Assembly (NCBI RefSeq): GCF_003014715.1
Contig: NZ_PYAV01000006.1
Span: 1-64,000 of the forward strand
Direction of reading: 5' to 3'
DNA length: 64,000 nucleotides
Source of the DNA: Salsuginibacillus halophilus
GTDB lineage: Bacteria > Bacillota > Bacilli > Bacillales > Marinococcaceae
The position numbers were made by a program, and so were the translations under genes. Every line of letters begins with the position of its first letter. Position 1 is the first letter of the stretch. Below the pieces are notes generated by a model, which had not been told where the DNA came from, ran no database searches, and worked only from the letters and a program-made list of their open reading frames with translations. Below, piece after piece: positions 51,133 to 60,976 of the stretch.

Positions 51133-52200
51133 CTATTCCGCCTTTTCGAGCAGCTTCGCCTGTTCTTCTACGACAAGCGGCTCAATGATTTGATCAAGCT
51201 CTCCTTGCATAATTTGGTCGAGCTTCTGCAAAGTGAGACCGATCCGGTGGTCAGTAACGCGGCTCTGCGGATAATTATACGTGCGAATGCGCTCAGAACG
51301 GTCACCGCTTCCGACAGCCTGCTTACGGTTTTCGGCGTACTCGTCTTCAGCTTCCTGCCGATACATATCATACAGACGGGCCCGGAGCACTTTCATCGCT
51401 TTATCTTTGTTTTTAATTTGTGATTTTTCATCCTGACAGGAAACGACAAGCCCTGTCGGCTCGTGGGTAAGACGAACGGCAGACATGGTCGTGTTTACGC
51501 TCTGTCCACCCGGTCCGCTTGCGGCAAACGTATCGACACGAATATCTTTTTCGTTGACTTCGACTTCCACTTCTTCAGCCTCTGGAAGTACAGCTACAGT
51601 TGCCGTTGAAGTGTGGATCCGGCCGCCGGATTCAGTTTCCGGCACGCGCTGGACGCGGTGGGCGCCGTTTTCATATTTCATGCGCGAGAAAGCACCCTCG
51701 CCATTGACCATAAAAATGATTTCTTTAAAGCCGCCGAGTTCAGCCGGGCTTGCTTCAATCACTTCGGTTTTCCAACCGCGGCTTTCTGCGTAGCGGGAGT
51801 ACATCCGATACAAGTCACCGGCAAATAAGTTCGCTTCGTCACCGCCGGCTGCACCGCGAATTTCAAAAATTACGTTTTTATCGTCGTTTGGATCTTTCGG
51901 GATGAGCAGAACGCGGAGCTCTTCTTCAAGCTCTTCTTTACGCTGTTCAAGTTCTGCAATTTCCGACTTCACCATTTCGTTCATTTCCTCATCAAGGTTA
52001 TCTTTTAACATTTCTTTAGAATCGGCCAGCTGCTCTTCGACATCTTTGTATTCTTGGTAGGCCTTTACGGTTTTTTCCAGATCCGCTTGTTCTTTTGAGT
52101 AATCGCGAAGTTTCTTGGTATCATTCACAACTTCCGGATCACTCAACAGTTCATTCAATTCGTGGTAGCGGTCTTCTACAGACTGCAATCGGTCGAGCAA
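51133..52200 (-). CDS. prfA: Peptide chain release factor 1
   Basis: A 355-residue factor that reads UAA and UAG. The stop-codon tripeptide PxT occurs as PET in [14 protein letters not shown], and the catalytic GGQ in [20 protein letters not shown] take the TTG at 52200 as start: GAGGTGA lies five bases upstream and the protein then begins [16 protein letters not shown] like other RF1 proteins. The GTG three codons upstream overlaps the ribosome site. Confidence 0.95.
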   Translation of the reverse strand: MLDRLQSVEDRYHELNELLSDPEVVNDTKKLRDYSKEQADLEKTVKAYQEYKDVEEQLADSKEMLKDNLDEEMNEMVKSEIAELEQRKEELEEELRVLLIPKDPNDDKNVIFEIRGAAGGDEANLFAGDLYRMYSRYAESRGWKTEVIEASPAELGGFKEIIFMVNGEGAFSRMKYENGAHRVQRVPETESGGRIHTSTATVAVLPEAEEVEVEVNEKDIRVDTFAASGPGGQSVNTTMSAVRLTHEPTGLVVSCQDEKSQIKNKDKAMKVLRARLYDMYRQEAEDEYAENRKQAVGSGDRSERIRTYNYPQSRVTDHRIGLTLQKLDQIMQGELDQIIEPLVVEEQAKLLEKAE

Positions 52201-52462
52201 TACATTCACCTCGTTTATGCGTGCTTAGTTTTCACGTACAGGATAACATTACAATTATAGTACAAGGGACATAAGCCGTCAAAACGCTCACCATTTTTGA
52301 AGGAACCATCTTGGATGTGGTGTAACGTGCATGTTGTGATCTGTTTTCTCAAGGTTCATACTGAGGTTCAGCAAAATCTATAAACCTCCGGGGGCATATT
52401 AACTGCTTATTTCGGGTATGCCGGAAAGTGGAGGATCTATTACTTAAGTGGAGGCTGAAATG

Positions 52463-53800
52463 ATGACAAAGTATGTGATTATTGGCGGGGAAGCTGCTGG
52501 TATGAGTGCGGCGATGCAAATTGTACGCAACGATTCTGATGCAGAGATCACCACCCTTGAAGCGGGCGGTATTTACTCTTACGCCCAGTGCGGTCTGCCG
52601 TATGTGATTGGCGGCGCGGTGGAAAAGACGGACCACCTCATCGCCCGGGATGTGGAGACGTTTCGCGATCGTTACGGGATTGATGCGCGGACGTATCATA
52701 CCGTGACAAACGTTGACGCCAAAGCGAAAGAAGTTCACGGCACATGCGGAGATGAACAAACACCGTTTACCGTTTCCTACGACCGGCTCCTTATTGCAAG
52801 CGGGGTACGGCCGCGCATTCCAAACTGGCCGGGAACTGAACTTACCGGCGTGCATAAAGTGAAGACCATCCCTGATATTCACGAGATTACTGATGACTTA
52901 AGCGGCGTGACGGACGCGGCAGTGATCGGCGGCGGTTACGTCGGACTTGAGATGGCGGAGAACCTGCGCGAGATCGGCGTTAACGTGCATATGATTGAGC
53001 GCAACAACCGCCTTGCCAAAATGTTTGATGAAGATATGTCCGCTCACATTCATGAAGAAGCAAAAGCGCACGGGATCGGACTTAGACTGAATGAACAAGT
53101 GGAGTCGCTTACTGATGACGGCAGCGGCCGGGTACAGAGTGTGCAGACAAATCAAGGTGAGGTGCCGGCACAGCTTGTGATTGTGGCGACCGGAGCCGTT
53201 CCGAACACCGAGTTTCTTGAAGGAACAGGCGTGACGATGACAGACCGGGGCGCCGTTCGGGTGAATGCTTATATGGAAACGAATGTTGATGGCATTTATG
53301 CGGCCGGTGACTGTGCGACGCAGTATCACCGCATTAAAGAAAAGGACGATCACATTCCGCTTGGCACGCACGCCAATAAGCAGGGCCGGATCGCCGGCTT
53401 AAATATGATCGGTTCGCCTGCAACATTTAAAGGCATTGTCGGAACGGCGATTTTACGGTTTCACAATTTGACCCTTGCCCGCACCGGTTTATCTGAAGCT
53501 GAAGCAAGGCAGCTTAATTTTCCGTTTGAAACGGTAGTGAACAAATCCACAGATATTGCGGGTTATTTTGAAGACAGCCACCCACTCCACGTGAAACTTG
53601 TATATCACAGCGGAAACGGGATGCTGCTCGGCGGACAGGTGATCGGTGAAAAAGGCGCAGATAAACGTATTGATGTACTTGCGACTGCCCTGTTCCACCG
53701 GATGGATATTGATGATTTAAAAGACCTCGATTTAGCGTATGCCCCGCCATTTAACGGTGTGTGGGACCCTATCCAGCAGACCGCCCGCCGGCGTAAATAA
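52463..53800 (+). CDS. CoA-disulfide reductase-like FAD/NAD(P)-dependent oxidoreductase
   Basis: A 445-residue flavoprotein of the single-cysteine group. The FAD fingerprint is YVIIGGEAAGMSAA, the redox cysteine (about residue 43) is in YSYAQCGLPYVIGG, the NAD(P)H motif is VIGGGYVGLEMAENL and the second FAD motif is GIYAAGDCA. The C-terminal dimerisation domain is present. Such enzymes reduce CoA-disulfide, or in relatives act on NADH oxidation or persulfides. GGAGG lies eight bases before the ATG at 52463 (an adjacent ATG at 52460 is possible). It is divergent from prfA and has its own terminator. Confidence 0.9.
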   Translation: MTKYVIIGGEAAGMSAAMQIVRNDSDAEITTLEAGGIYSYAQCGLPYVIGGAVEKTDHLIARDVETFRDRYGIDARTYHTVTNVDAKAKEVHGTCGDEQTPFTVSYDRLLIASGVRPRIPNWPGTELTGVHKVKTIPDIHEITDDLSGVTDAAVIGGGYVGLEMAENLREIGVNVHMIERNNRLAKMFDEDMSAHIHEEAKAHGIGLRLNEQVESLTDDGSGRVQSVQTNQGEVPAQLVIVATGAVPNTEFLEGTGVTMTDRGAVRVNAYMETNVDGIYAAGDCATQYHRIKEKDDHIPLGTHANKQGRIAGLNMIGSPATFKGIVGTAILRFHNLTLARTGLSEAEARQLNFPFETVVNKSTDIAGYFEDSHPLHVKLVYHSGNGMLLGGQVIGEKGADKRIDVLATALFHRMDIDDLKDLDLAYAPPFNGVWDPIQQTARRRK

Positions 53801-53831
53801 GGCGCAAATGTGCCGTTAATAAAACCTTGAG

Positions 53832-53863
53832 AAGCCTGCGATGCCGTTCATCGCAGGCTTTTC
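53832..53863 (+). terminator. Terminator after the CoA-disulfide reductase-like gene
   Basis: AAGCCTGCGAT (53832-53842) pairs with ATCGCAGGCTT (53850-53860), then TTTC. The next bases, CACTGTCGACAA, begin a copy of the dispersed element. Confidence 0.88.
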
Positions 53864-53868
53864 ACTGT

Positions 53869-54190
53869 CGACAACGTGCAAAATCTAACATTCACGGACA
53901 GTTTACTGCTTCAATCTCCGTGGACTGCCGAAGAGGAAAAAAGCCGAATCATAAACGTAACCGAAACGAAAGACGAACGCTTTAAAATTTACGGGTCATA
54001 CCTTATTTCCAATGGATATGGTTTGTTTCACCGTTCATAAAGTGTCGTTATGAAATTGATTCATGTAAATACTGCTTGACCAAAAGAATCTCTACCATTC
54101 ATGACCATCAAATGAAACAAAGGCTGACGTCACTTTTCGGCGGACGCTTGCCCCTATCTATCATTTCAACTATACCTTATGAAACAGCCC
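53869..54190 (+). mobile_element. Truncated composite element after a terminator
   Basis: The left end TGTCGACAACGTGC and segment A are clear. Module B is reduced to about 40 bp (CATAAACGTAACCGAAACGAAAGACGAACG), with its centre deleted, and module C is partial (54030-54190). The right end TTTGTCTACA is missing. With the terminator directly at its left edge it fits the placement of the copies at murA and mnaA. The rest of the 580-bp space up to 54382 shows nothing recognisable. Confidence 0.65.
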
Positions 54191-54382
54191 TTTTTTTACT
54201 CTAATTTTCATACGACTTCCATTTATCATCAGGCACGTACCAAGGTTTAAGTGCATATACTCAACATTAGTTTTTATCGTAACGCACAGGAAATCCGGGT
54301 TGCCTTTTCCCATTTCATGTATTACGATGTCCTAAAGCAGACTAAACAGGTATGCATTGTAAAAAATGGAGGTGTGATCAAT

Positions 54383-55165
54383 TTGGGAGAGCCTTTAGTA
54401 CAAATAGAACATGTACATAAAACTTTTCATAAAAACAATGAAAACATCAACGTTTTAAAAGATATTAATCTTTCGATTGCAGATGGCGAAACAATTGCCA
54501 TCCTCGGAAAAAGCGGGTGCGGCAAAAGCACACTGCTGAACTTGATCGGAGGCTTCCACCTCCCTTCAGACGGGCAGGTTCTCTTTGATGGCGAGAAAGT
54601 AACCGGACCGTCACGCCGGGCGATTATGTTGTTTCAGCATTACGCGCTGCTTCCTTGGAAAACGGTGCTTGCAAATGTGGAACTTGCTTTAGAGCCTGAA
54701 CAAATCAGTGCTGAAAAGCGTCGGGAGCGAGCCGAGCGTTACTTACATCTCGTTGGGTTATCAAACAACCTTCAGCAGTTTCCTTCTGAGCTTTCCGGAG
54801 GGATGCAGCAGCGCGTTGCGATTGCCAGAGCACTTGCAACGAGGCCGGAAATGGTATTGATGGATGAACCGTTTGCCGCCCTTGATACGTTCACCCGCTA
54901 TTACCTGCAAGATGAGCTGTTAAAAATCCAAGCGCAGGAATCGACAAACATTGTACTCGTTACCCACGACATTGATGAAGCAGTGTACTTAGCCGACCGG
55001 ATTATCGTGATGGATGCCAATCCAGGTCGGATCCGCCGCACAGTTACGATTAATCTCCCAAAACCACGAGACCGGAGCCACAGCAACTTTCAACATTACC
55101 GGAAGCTGATCTTAGACGAATTTAACTTCAGCCGTCAAAACGACGACATCGAATACAACATTTAA
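54383..55165 (+). CDS. ABC transporter ATP-binding protein, nitrate/sulfonate/taurine type
   Basis: A 260-residue ATPase. Walker A is [12 protein letters not shown], the Q-loop is [13 protein letters not shown], the ABC signature is [15 protein letters not shown] and Walker B is [15 protein letters not shown] at 54383 is taken as start because GGAGGTGTGATC lies just upstream and the product then begins [15 protein letters not shown]; the open frame continues upstream to 54251 without a ribosome site. First gene of a five-gene + strand cluster, 17 bp before the binding protein. Confidence 0.92.
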   Translation: MGEPLVQIEHVHKTFHKNNENINVLKDINLSIADGETIAILGKSGCGKSTLLNLIGGFHLPSDGQVLFDGEKVTGPSRRAIMLFQHYALLPWKTVLANVELALEPEQISAEKRRERAERYLHLVGLSNNLQQFPSELSGGMQQRVAIARALATRPEMVLMDEPFAALDTFTRYYLQDELLKIQAQESTNIVLVTHDIDEAVYLADRIIVMDANPGRIRRTVTINLPKPRDRSHSNFQHYRKLILDEFNFSRQNDDIEYNI

Positions 55166-55182
55166 CGAAAGGAGCGATGTAA

Positions 55183-56154
55183 GTGAGCACAAAACGATAT
55201 TCTTCACTCCTCACCGCAGGGCTTGCTTCTTCGCTTGCGCTGTCTGGATGCGCAGAACCTGGCGGTGGTGAATCCGAATCCGGCGATCAGGTTATCCAAA
55301 TCGGTCACCTGCCGATCACCCACGCCGCTCCAGCCTATTTTCTCGATCATTATCAAGACGAACTGCTTGATGATGTCGAACTCGAACTCATTCAATTCAA
55401 CAGCTGGATCGAGTTGATGGATGCCTTAAACACCGGCCGGATCGATGGTGCATCCGTGTTGTTTGAACTCGCTATGAAAGCTAGGTCTCAAGGGATCGAG
55501 ATCGAGACAACCGCACTTGGCCACCGGGAAGGCAACCCGATTATCGTTGACCCGGAAGTAGACAGTGTCGAAGATTTAAAAGGGGAGACTGTTGCCATCC
55601 CGCACACCTTATCTGCACACAACCTGCTGCTTGAAGAGATGCTCACAGGGGCTGGCTTGGATTATGAAGACGTTGAGATTTCCGAAATGCCCCCGCCGGA
55701 AATGCCGGCAGCACTTTCTGAAGGCCGGGTAGCAAGCTACGTCGTTGCCGAACCGTTTGGCGCGCTTGGTGTTGAAAATGAGATCGGCAAAGTGATGCAT
55801 CAATCCAGCGAATTCTGCCCGGATAACTGCCTTTGCTGTGCATTTGTACTCCGCGAAGATACGATGGAAGCTTTTCCAGAAGCGACTGACGAATTGATGG
55901 AAGGCTACTTAAAAGCAAGTGAACGTGCCGGCGACGGCTCCGAGGAATCTATGCAGGTCCATGCCGATTACCTCCCTGTGGATGAAGGAGCGCTGGAACT
56001 GTCGCTCGACTGGATTTCTTATGACGATTTAGATATTCGCGAAGATGAATACGCGTATTTAAGGGAAAAGCTCGTTGAAATGGAGTTAGTGGACGGACCG
56101 CCGTCATTTGATGCACTCGTTAACCGGACACATGTTCAAGGCGGTGATGACTAA
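55183..56154 (+). CDS. ABC transporter substrate-binding lipoprotein, NitT/TauT type
   Basis: A 323-residue lipoprotein with lipobox LALSGC (cysteine about residue 23). The fold is that of SsuA/TauA/NrtA-type proteins: QIGHLPITHAAPAYFL near the start, TGRIDGASVLFELAMKA and a hinge region. A cysteine-rich segment, FCPDNCLCCAF, replaces the shorter H-P-C-C of relatives and is unusual for an exposed protein. Start is GTG at 55183 behind GAAAGGAG. Its stop codon is directly followed by the permease start. Confidence 0.9.
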   Translation: MSTKRYSSLLTAGLASSLALSGCAEPGGGESESGDQVIQIGHLPITHAAPAYFLDHYQDELLDDVELELIQFNSWIELMDALNTGRIDGASVLFELAMKARSQGIEIETTALGHREGNPIIVDPEVDSVEDLKGETVAIPHTLSAHNLLLEEMLTGAGLDYEDVEISEMPPPEMPAALSEGRVASYVVAEPFGALGVENEIGKVMHQSSEFCPDNCLCCAFVLREDTMEAFPEATDELMEGYLKASERAGDGSEESMQVHADYLPVDEGALELSLDWISYDDLDIREDEYAYLREKLVEMELVDGPPSFDALVNRTHVQGGDD

Positions 56155-56922
56155 ATGGACTTACTCAAATCACTAGGTTATGCTGCGATTGCTTTTGTCA
56201 TTGTGATCACCGCTTGGCAGGTTGTCATCTGGCTTGGCGATTACCCTGAAGCACTGCTTCCTTCACCCCTTGCCGTTTTCTGGGGTGCCGTTTCCATCAT
56301 CCAGGACGGAACCCTTGCTGAGCACGTACAAATTAGTTTATTTCGCTTTTTTGCCGGCTACTTAAGTGCGGTGTTTGCAGCCGTTGTACTCGGCCTGCTT
56401 CTATCGCAGACGAAACATATTTGGCGCATTGTTGACCCGATCGTGCAGGTACTCCGCCCGGTAGCCCCTGTCGCCTGGTCGCCATTTATCGTGCTTTGGT
56501 TCGGTATCGGGAATATGCCAGCGATTGTCGTCATTTTTATCGCTGCCTTTTTTCCGGTGCTTTTATCAACCGTTTCAGCGGTCAATAAGATTGACGCAAC
56601 GTATTTAAAGCTGGCGCAAAACTTAGAATTAAGCAAAACATCGCTGCTATGGAAAATTATCTTTCCAGCCTCATTCCCTTACATTGCAAGCGGATTGCAC
56701 ATCGCTGTCGGTACGGCTTGGATATTTCTCGTTGCCGGAGAGATGATCGGCGCGCAGTCCGGCCTCGGCTACTTAATTGTTGATGCACGAAACGCCTTGG
56801 ATCTAGACCTTGTACTTGCAGGCATTTTCTTTATTGGTTTACTCGGTTTACTGCTTGATAAGTCACTCGGCTTACTTGAAAAGTGGATCGGCAAACAATG
56901 GGGCGCAGGCACTTCCTCTTAA
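56155..56922 (+). CDS. ABC transporter permease, nitrate/sulfonate/taurine type
   Basis: A 255-residue permease with six predicted helices. The EAA-like loop reads NLELSKTSLLWKIIFPASFPYIASG, which docks to the ATPase. It begins at the base after the binding-protein stop codon, so the two are translationally coupled. The N-terminal PEALLPSPLAVFWG is typical of SsuC/TauC proteins. Confidence 0.92.
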   Translation: MDLLKSLGYAAIAFVIVITAWQVVIWLGDYPEALLPSPLAVFWGAVSIIQDGTLAEHVQISLFRFFAGYLSAVFAAVVLGLLLSQTKHIWRIVDPIVQVLRPVAPVAWSPFIVLWFGIGNMPAIVVIFIAAFFPVLLSTVSAVNKIDATYLKLAQNLELSKTSLLWKIIFPASFPYIASGLHIAVGTAWIFLVAGEMIGAQSGLGYLIVDARNALDLDLVLAGIFFIGLLGLLLDKSLGLLEKWIGKQWGAGTSS

Positions 56923-57042
56923 AAATTAGTACACAACATGGCAAAACTGCATAAAATAAATTCAAAGGTTGAATTTTCCGAAACATCACGTTATAATTCT
57001 TACTAAATTCATATGAATTACATCCATAAGGAGGATTTATGT

Positions 57043-57567
57043 ATGGCACTCTACCTCGTAGAATCAACGTTAAATAACGACATCCAAACGAAAGCTGCTT
57101 TTGAGGAAAAAGTTGAAACACTACAGTCCGAGCTTGCAGCGGAGCTGATTGAAGTTCAAGTAGCTGCTGACTTCAACCGTGCATTCTTTATTTTTGAAAC
57201 GGAAGATGAAGCAACCCTTGCATCAAGTTTAAGCGAACAAGATGTGCCGGTCGATTTGAAAAAAGAAGTTCGCCTCGTTGGTCAGGAGCTCGAGGAAGCG
57301 AAAAAGCAGACCGATAAGATCAACTATCTCGTCGAGTGGAACTTGCCGGAAGATTTAACAATGGACGCTTATTTAGAACGTAAAAAGAAAAACTCTGTAC
57401 ATTATGCAGAAGTTCCGGAAGTCGAATTCTCCCGGACTTATGTATGTGAAGATATGACAAAGTGCCTATGCTTTTATGATGCACCAGATGACGATGCGGT
57501 CGTACGGGCCCGCGAAGCTGTAAAAGCCCCGATTGATAGTATAACCCAGTTATCCAATAAGGAATAA
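57043..57567 (+). CDS. DUF4242 domain protein, two repeats
   Basis: A 174-residue protein made of two related halves (about 1-85 and 88-174); the second has YLVEWNLPEDLTMDAYLE and YVCEDMTKCLCFYDAP, typical of DUF4242. A single-domain Streptomyces relative binds nickel, but the histidines are not clearly kept here; the second half has a Cys-x4-Cys-x-Cys group (CEDMTKCLC) not usual in the family. AAGGAGG lies eight bases before the ATG at 57043. Its role in the transport cluster is unknown. Confidence 0.8.
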   Translation: MALYLVESTLNNDIQTKAAFEEKVETLQSELAAELIEVQVAADFNRAFFIFETEDEATLASSLSEQDVPVDLKKEVRLVGQELEEAKKQTDKINYLVEWNLPEDLTMDAYLERKKKNSVHYAEVPEVEFSRTYVCEDMTKCLCFYDAPDDDAVVRAREAVKAPIDSITQLSNKE

Positions 57568-57600
57568 AAGTTTCCGGTTTTTTTGAAAGGAGGAGCTACC

Positions 57601-58641
57601 GTGCAGACGTTACAAGAACTGCTGCAACAATCGTTAAAGCCGCTCGTTCGTGCCGTTGATGAAAAAGCGTATTATCCTAAAGACTTTCTGCTTGAACTCG
57701 GCCGGCAGGGCTGGCTCTCATCTGAGGGGCGCTCACGAGCGGAGGCAGCTGAAGCAGAGGCTGAAGTTGTTGAAGCAGTGTCCAGCTACTGCATGACGAC
57801 CGGATTTAACCTTTGGTGTCATTTAGCCGCGCTCACTTACGTCCGGCACACTTCCAATGACGCACTGCGGCAGCGTTTTCTTGCAGATTTAGAAAACGGG
57901 CGTCTGCTCGGAGCTACCGGCCTTTCAAATCCAATGAAATATTACGCCGGGCTGGAAAAACTGAATCTGCGTGCAGAAAAAGTGCCCGGCGGCTACCGGA
58001 TCAATGGCGCACTTGCAGCGGTATCCAACCTCGGCAGCGGTCACTGGTTTGGCGCTATTGCAGAGGTGAGCGCATCCCAGCGTGTTATGGTATTTGTCTC
58101 CTGCGATGCTGCCGGCTTAACGATGAAGGAGAAAGTATCGTATCTCGGGTTAAATGGCAGCGCAACTTATGCCTGCCGCTTTGAGGATGTGTTCGTGCCG
58201 GATGAAGAAGTACTCGCTGAAGACGCCGACAGCTTCGTCCCTTCCATTCGCAGCTACTTTGTGACGTATCAAGTTCCGCTCGGTCTTGGTGTAACCAACT
58301 CGGCGGTAGCTTCAATGAAAAAGTGCAGCGAGCGGCAGAACGGGGCGAATCAACTGCTGCCAACACAGCCCGAACACCTCGAAGTCCGGCTCGCTGACGT
58401 GAGTACGAGATTTCAAGAGGAGCTGACATCAGGTGTTAGCTGGGAAGGGATTTTAGAGGTTCGGCGCCAAGCCGTGTATTTGACGCTCGACGCTGTTAAT
58501 GCGGCGATGATGCATGTAGGCGGTCCGGCGTATTCACAAACAAGCGCCGACGGACGCCGGCTGCGTGAAGCTTATTTCTTCTTAAATTTAACGCCGACAG
58601 CTAAACATTTAGAAAAAATGTTATCAACACAGCCTGTATAA
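57601..58641 (+). CDS. Acyl-CoA dehydrogenase-like flavoprotein
   Basis: A 346-residue member of the acyl-CoA dehydrogenase superfamily, slightly short. The middle beta domain is visible (GATGLSNPMKYYAGLEKLNL, YRINGALAAVSNLGSGHWF, SYLGLNGSATYACRFEDVFV) and the C-terminal helices carry VGGPAYSQTSADGRRLREAYF. Members of this superfamily next to sulfonate-type importers (SfnB, DszC and relatives) are flavin enzymes for organosulfur compounds, so a similar role is possible, not proved. Start is GTG at 57601 behind GAAAGGAGG. Last gene of the cluster. Confidence 0.85.
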   Translation: MQTLQELLQQSLKPLVRAVDEKAYYPKDFLLELGRQGWLSSEGRSRAEAAEAEAEVVEAVSSYCMTTGFNLWCHLAALTYVRHTSNDALRQRFLADLENGRLLGATGLSNPMKYYAGLEKLNLRAEKVPGGYRINGALAAVSNLGSGHWFGAIAEVSASQRVMVFVSCDAAGLTMKEKVSYLGLNGSATYACRFEDVFVPDEEVLAEDADSFVPSIRSYFVTYQVPLGLGVTNSAVASMKKCSERQNGANQLLPTQPEHLEVRLADVSTRFQEELTSGVSWEGILEVRRQAVYLTLDAVNAAMMHVGGPAYSQTSADGRRLREAYFFLNLTPTAKHLEKMLSTQPV

Positions 58642-58647
58642 CAAAAG

Positions 58648-58679
58648 AACCGCGGTGGGAAGCCATCGCGGCTTTTTTT
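58648..58679 (+). terminator. Terminator of the ABC/flavoprotein cluster
   Basis: AACCGCGGTGG and CCATCGCGG arms with a GAAG loop, followed by CTTTTTTTGG, seven bases after the stop codon at 58641. Confidence 0.88.
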
Positions 58680-58694
58680 GGTAGGCGGCTCATT

Positions 58695-58875
58695 GAAAGC
58701 GGAGCAAATCCTAGCGAAGTGGAGCGCCCTATCCCAAATATGAATCGAGCTTTGCCAACAGTGGAGCGAATTCCAGCGATATGGAGCGCGCTTGCTCGAA
58801 ACTGGAGCGCGACCTTGGAAAAATGGAGCGAATTCCAGCGAAGTGGAGCGCACTCTAACCACTATAGAGCGCTCC
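58695..58875. repeat. TGGAGC-type 21-bp periodic array (array 7)
   Basis: GGAGC cores at 58701, 58721, 58763, 58783, 58804, 58825, 58845 and 58866: steps of 20 or 21, with one step of 42. This is the complement of the GCTCCA arrays at 0.6-16 kb, so it has the opposite orientation, as do the flanking genes. Units contain AATTCCAGCGA, GCGCTTGCTCGAAAC and similar variable parts. It lies between the flavoprotein terminator and ilvD; 58880-59110 shows no other feature except a possible ilvD promoter. Confidence 0.85.
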
Positions 58876-59122
58876 CTGCCTAACTTGAACGCGGATCTCT
58901 GAATCTGGTACGACAATCAGCAAACACCTCACCCTATACATCACAGTATTCTCACACCCTACCCACCGCAGCCAGCTTTTTGATATGGACATTTGTCCTC
59001 ACACTTTGTACACTAAAGATTACAAGAATGATGCGAATCGTCAGAGGATTGCGTCCTTTGTCGATCTAAGTGCTGCTCGAGCGGCCTCCATTTTTTCATA
59101 AGCAGAGAGGATGAACATAACG

Positions 59123-60823
59123 ATGAGCGAAGAAAAGAAAGACTTGCGGATTAAAAGCCACGTCATCAGCGAAGGTGCCAACCGGGTGCCAAACCGCTCG
59201 ATGCTTCGCGGTGCCGGCTTTACCGATGAAGATTTCAAAAAACCAATGATTGGTGTGGCAAGCACTTGGACAGAGGTTACCCCGTGTAACATGCATATTG
59301 ATGTACTCGCAAAAGAAGCGAAAAAAGGTGCTGCAAACGCCGGCGGTGCGCCGATGATCTTCAACACAATTACTGTCGCTGACGGGATCGCAATGGGGCA
59401 CGAAGGCATGCATTACTCCCTGCCAAGCCGTGAAATTATTGCTGACTCCATCGAAGCTGTAACCGGCGGTGAACGCCTTGATGGTTACGTTGCCATCGGC
59501 GGCTGTGACAAGACGACCCCAGGCTGTCTGATCTCAATTGGGCGCATGAACCTGCCGGCAGTCTATGTGTATGGCGGAACAATTAAGCCAGGTAAGCTGA
59601 ACGGAAAAGACATCGATATCGTTTCTTCTTTTGAAGCTGTCGGTAAGCACCAGCAGGGCGAAATTAACGACGAAGAGCTTCATAACGTCGAATGTAACGC
59701 CTGCCCAGGCGCCGGTGCGTGCGGCGGCATGTACACTGCCAATACGATGGCAGCAGCTGTTGAAGCGCTCGGTATGAGCATTCCAGGCTCTTCCTCAACA
59801 CCGGCAGTGGATGATTATAAAGAACGCGAATGCGAGCAGGCCGGTGAGATGGTGCTTCACCTGCTTGAAAACGAGATTTATCCACGTGATATCATGACGA
59901 AAAAAGCTTTCGAAAACGCGATTACCGTTGTGATGGCGCTCGGCGGCTCCACGAACGCTTTCTTGCATCTGCTTGCGATGGCGCAATCAACTGATGTTGA
60001 CCTTTCTTACGATGACTTCGAGCGCATCCGTGAGCAAGTGCCACACATTGCAGATTTGAAGCCTAGTGGTAAGTACGTTATGGAAAACTTGTATGAAGTC
60101 GGCGGTGTGCCAGCCGTTATGAAACTTCTTCTTGAAAAAGACCTCTTGCATGGCGACTGCTTGACAGTAACAGGCAAAACGTTAGCGGAAAACTTGGAAG
60201 AACTACCAGGACTCACTGAAGGCCAAGACGTCATTACGCGGTGGGATGCGCCGAAGAAAGAAGACGGCCCACTATACGTGCTGCGGGGGAACCTTGCGCC
60301 TGAGGGTGCCGTTGCGAAAATGTCCGGTCAAAAAGTAACCCGCTTTGAAGGCACTGCAAAAGTGTTTGATAGTGAGGCTTCAGCTACAAAAGCAGTTATG
60401 AACAATGAAATCGTTGAAGGCGATGTTCTCGTGATCCGTCACGTTGGACCAAAAGGCGGACCAGGCATGCCTGAGATGCTGTCAGTAACTGCACTCATTG
60501 TCGGGCAGGGACTTGGTGGCAAAGTTGCTTTAATTACGGATGGCCGCTTCTCCGGCGGCTCACACGGTTTCGTTATCGGTCACGTAGCACCGGAAGCTGC
60601 AACCGGCGGGCCAATTGCGCTGCTTGAAGACGGCGACACTGTAAAAATTGATAGCGATGCGCAGGAGATTAATATGGTCGTAAGCGATGAAGAACTCGAA
60701 CGCCGCAAGAACAACTGGACGGCGCCTGCGCTCTCCGCCTCAAGCGGCGCACTCGCAAAATACGCTAAACTCGTCTCCTCCAGCGCAAAAGGCGCGGTTA
60801 CAGACGACTTTGAGAATGAATAA
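59123..60823 (+). CDS. ilvD: Dihydroxy-acid dehydratase
   Basis: A 566-residue iron-sulfur enzyme for valine, leucine and isoleucine synthesis. Cluster cysteines are visible in [22 protein letters not shown] and [18 protein letters not shown]. The C-terminal [21 protein letters not shown] is conserved. The ATG at 59123 ([12 protein letters not shown]) is preferred; the ATG four codons upstream lies against the AGAGG site. It stands alone, away from any other ilv gene, with its own terminator. Confidence 0.96.
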   Translation: MSEEKKDLRIKSHVISEGANRVPNRSMLRGAGFTDEDFKKPMIGVASTWTEVTPCNMHIDVLAKEAKKGAANAGGAPMIFNTITVADGIAMGHEGMHYSLPSREIIADSIEAVTGGERLDGYVAIGGCDKTTPGCLISIGRMNLPAVYVYGGTIKPGKLNGKDIDIVSSFEAVGKHQQGEINDEELHNVECNACPGAGACGGMYTANTMAAAVEALGMSIPGSSSTPAVDDYKERECEQAGEMVLHLLENEIYPRDIMTKKAFENAITVVMALGGSTNAFLHLLAMAQSTDVDLSYDDFERIREQVPHIADLKPSGKYVMENLYEVGGVPAVMKLLLEKDLLHGDCLTVTGKTLAENLEELPGLTEGQDVITRWDAPKKEDGPLYVLRGNLAPEGAVAKMSGQKVTRFEGTAKVFDSEASATKAVMNNEIVEGDVLVIRHVGPKGGPGMPEMLSVTALIVGQGLGGKVALITDGRFSGGSHGFVIGHVAPEAATGGPIALLEDGDTVKIDSDAQEINMVVSDEELERRKNNWTAPALSASSGALAKYAKLVSSSAKGAVTDDFENE

Positions 60824-60837
60824 AAAATTATATTTTA

Positions 60838-60867
60838 AGAGCGGACCTAACAAGGGCCGCTCTTTTT
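60838..60867 (+). terminator. Terminator after ilvD
   Basis: AGAGCGGACC and GGGCCGCTCT arms with a TAACAA loop, followed by TTTTTAC. Confidence 0.9.
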
Positions 60868-60976
60868 ACAACACATATTCAACTTTTAACGAAACTAATC
60901 TCGCTGCGACCTATTGTTAATTACTTAGAGTTAAAGCACAGAACCTCTTATAACACTATCTTAAACCATTTAAAAG

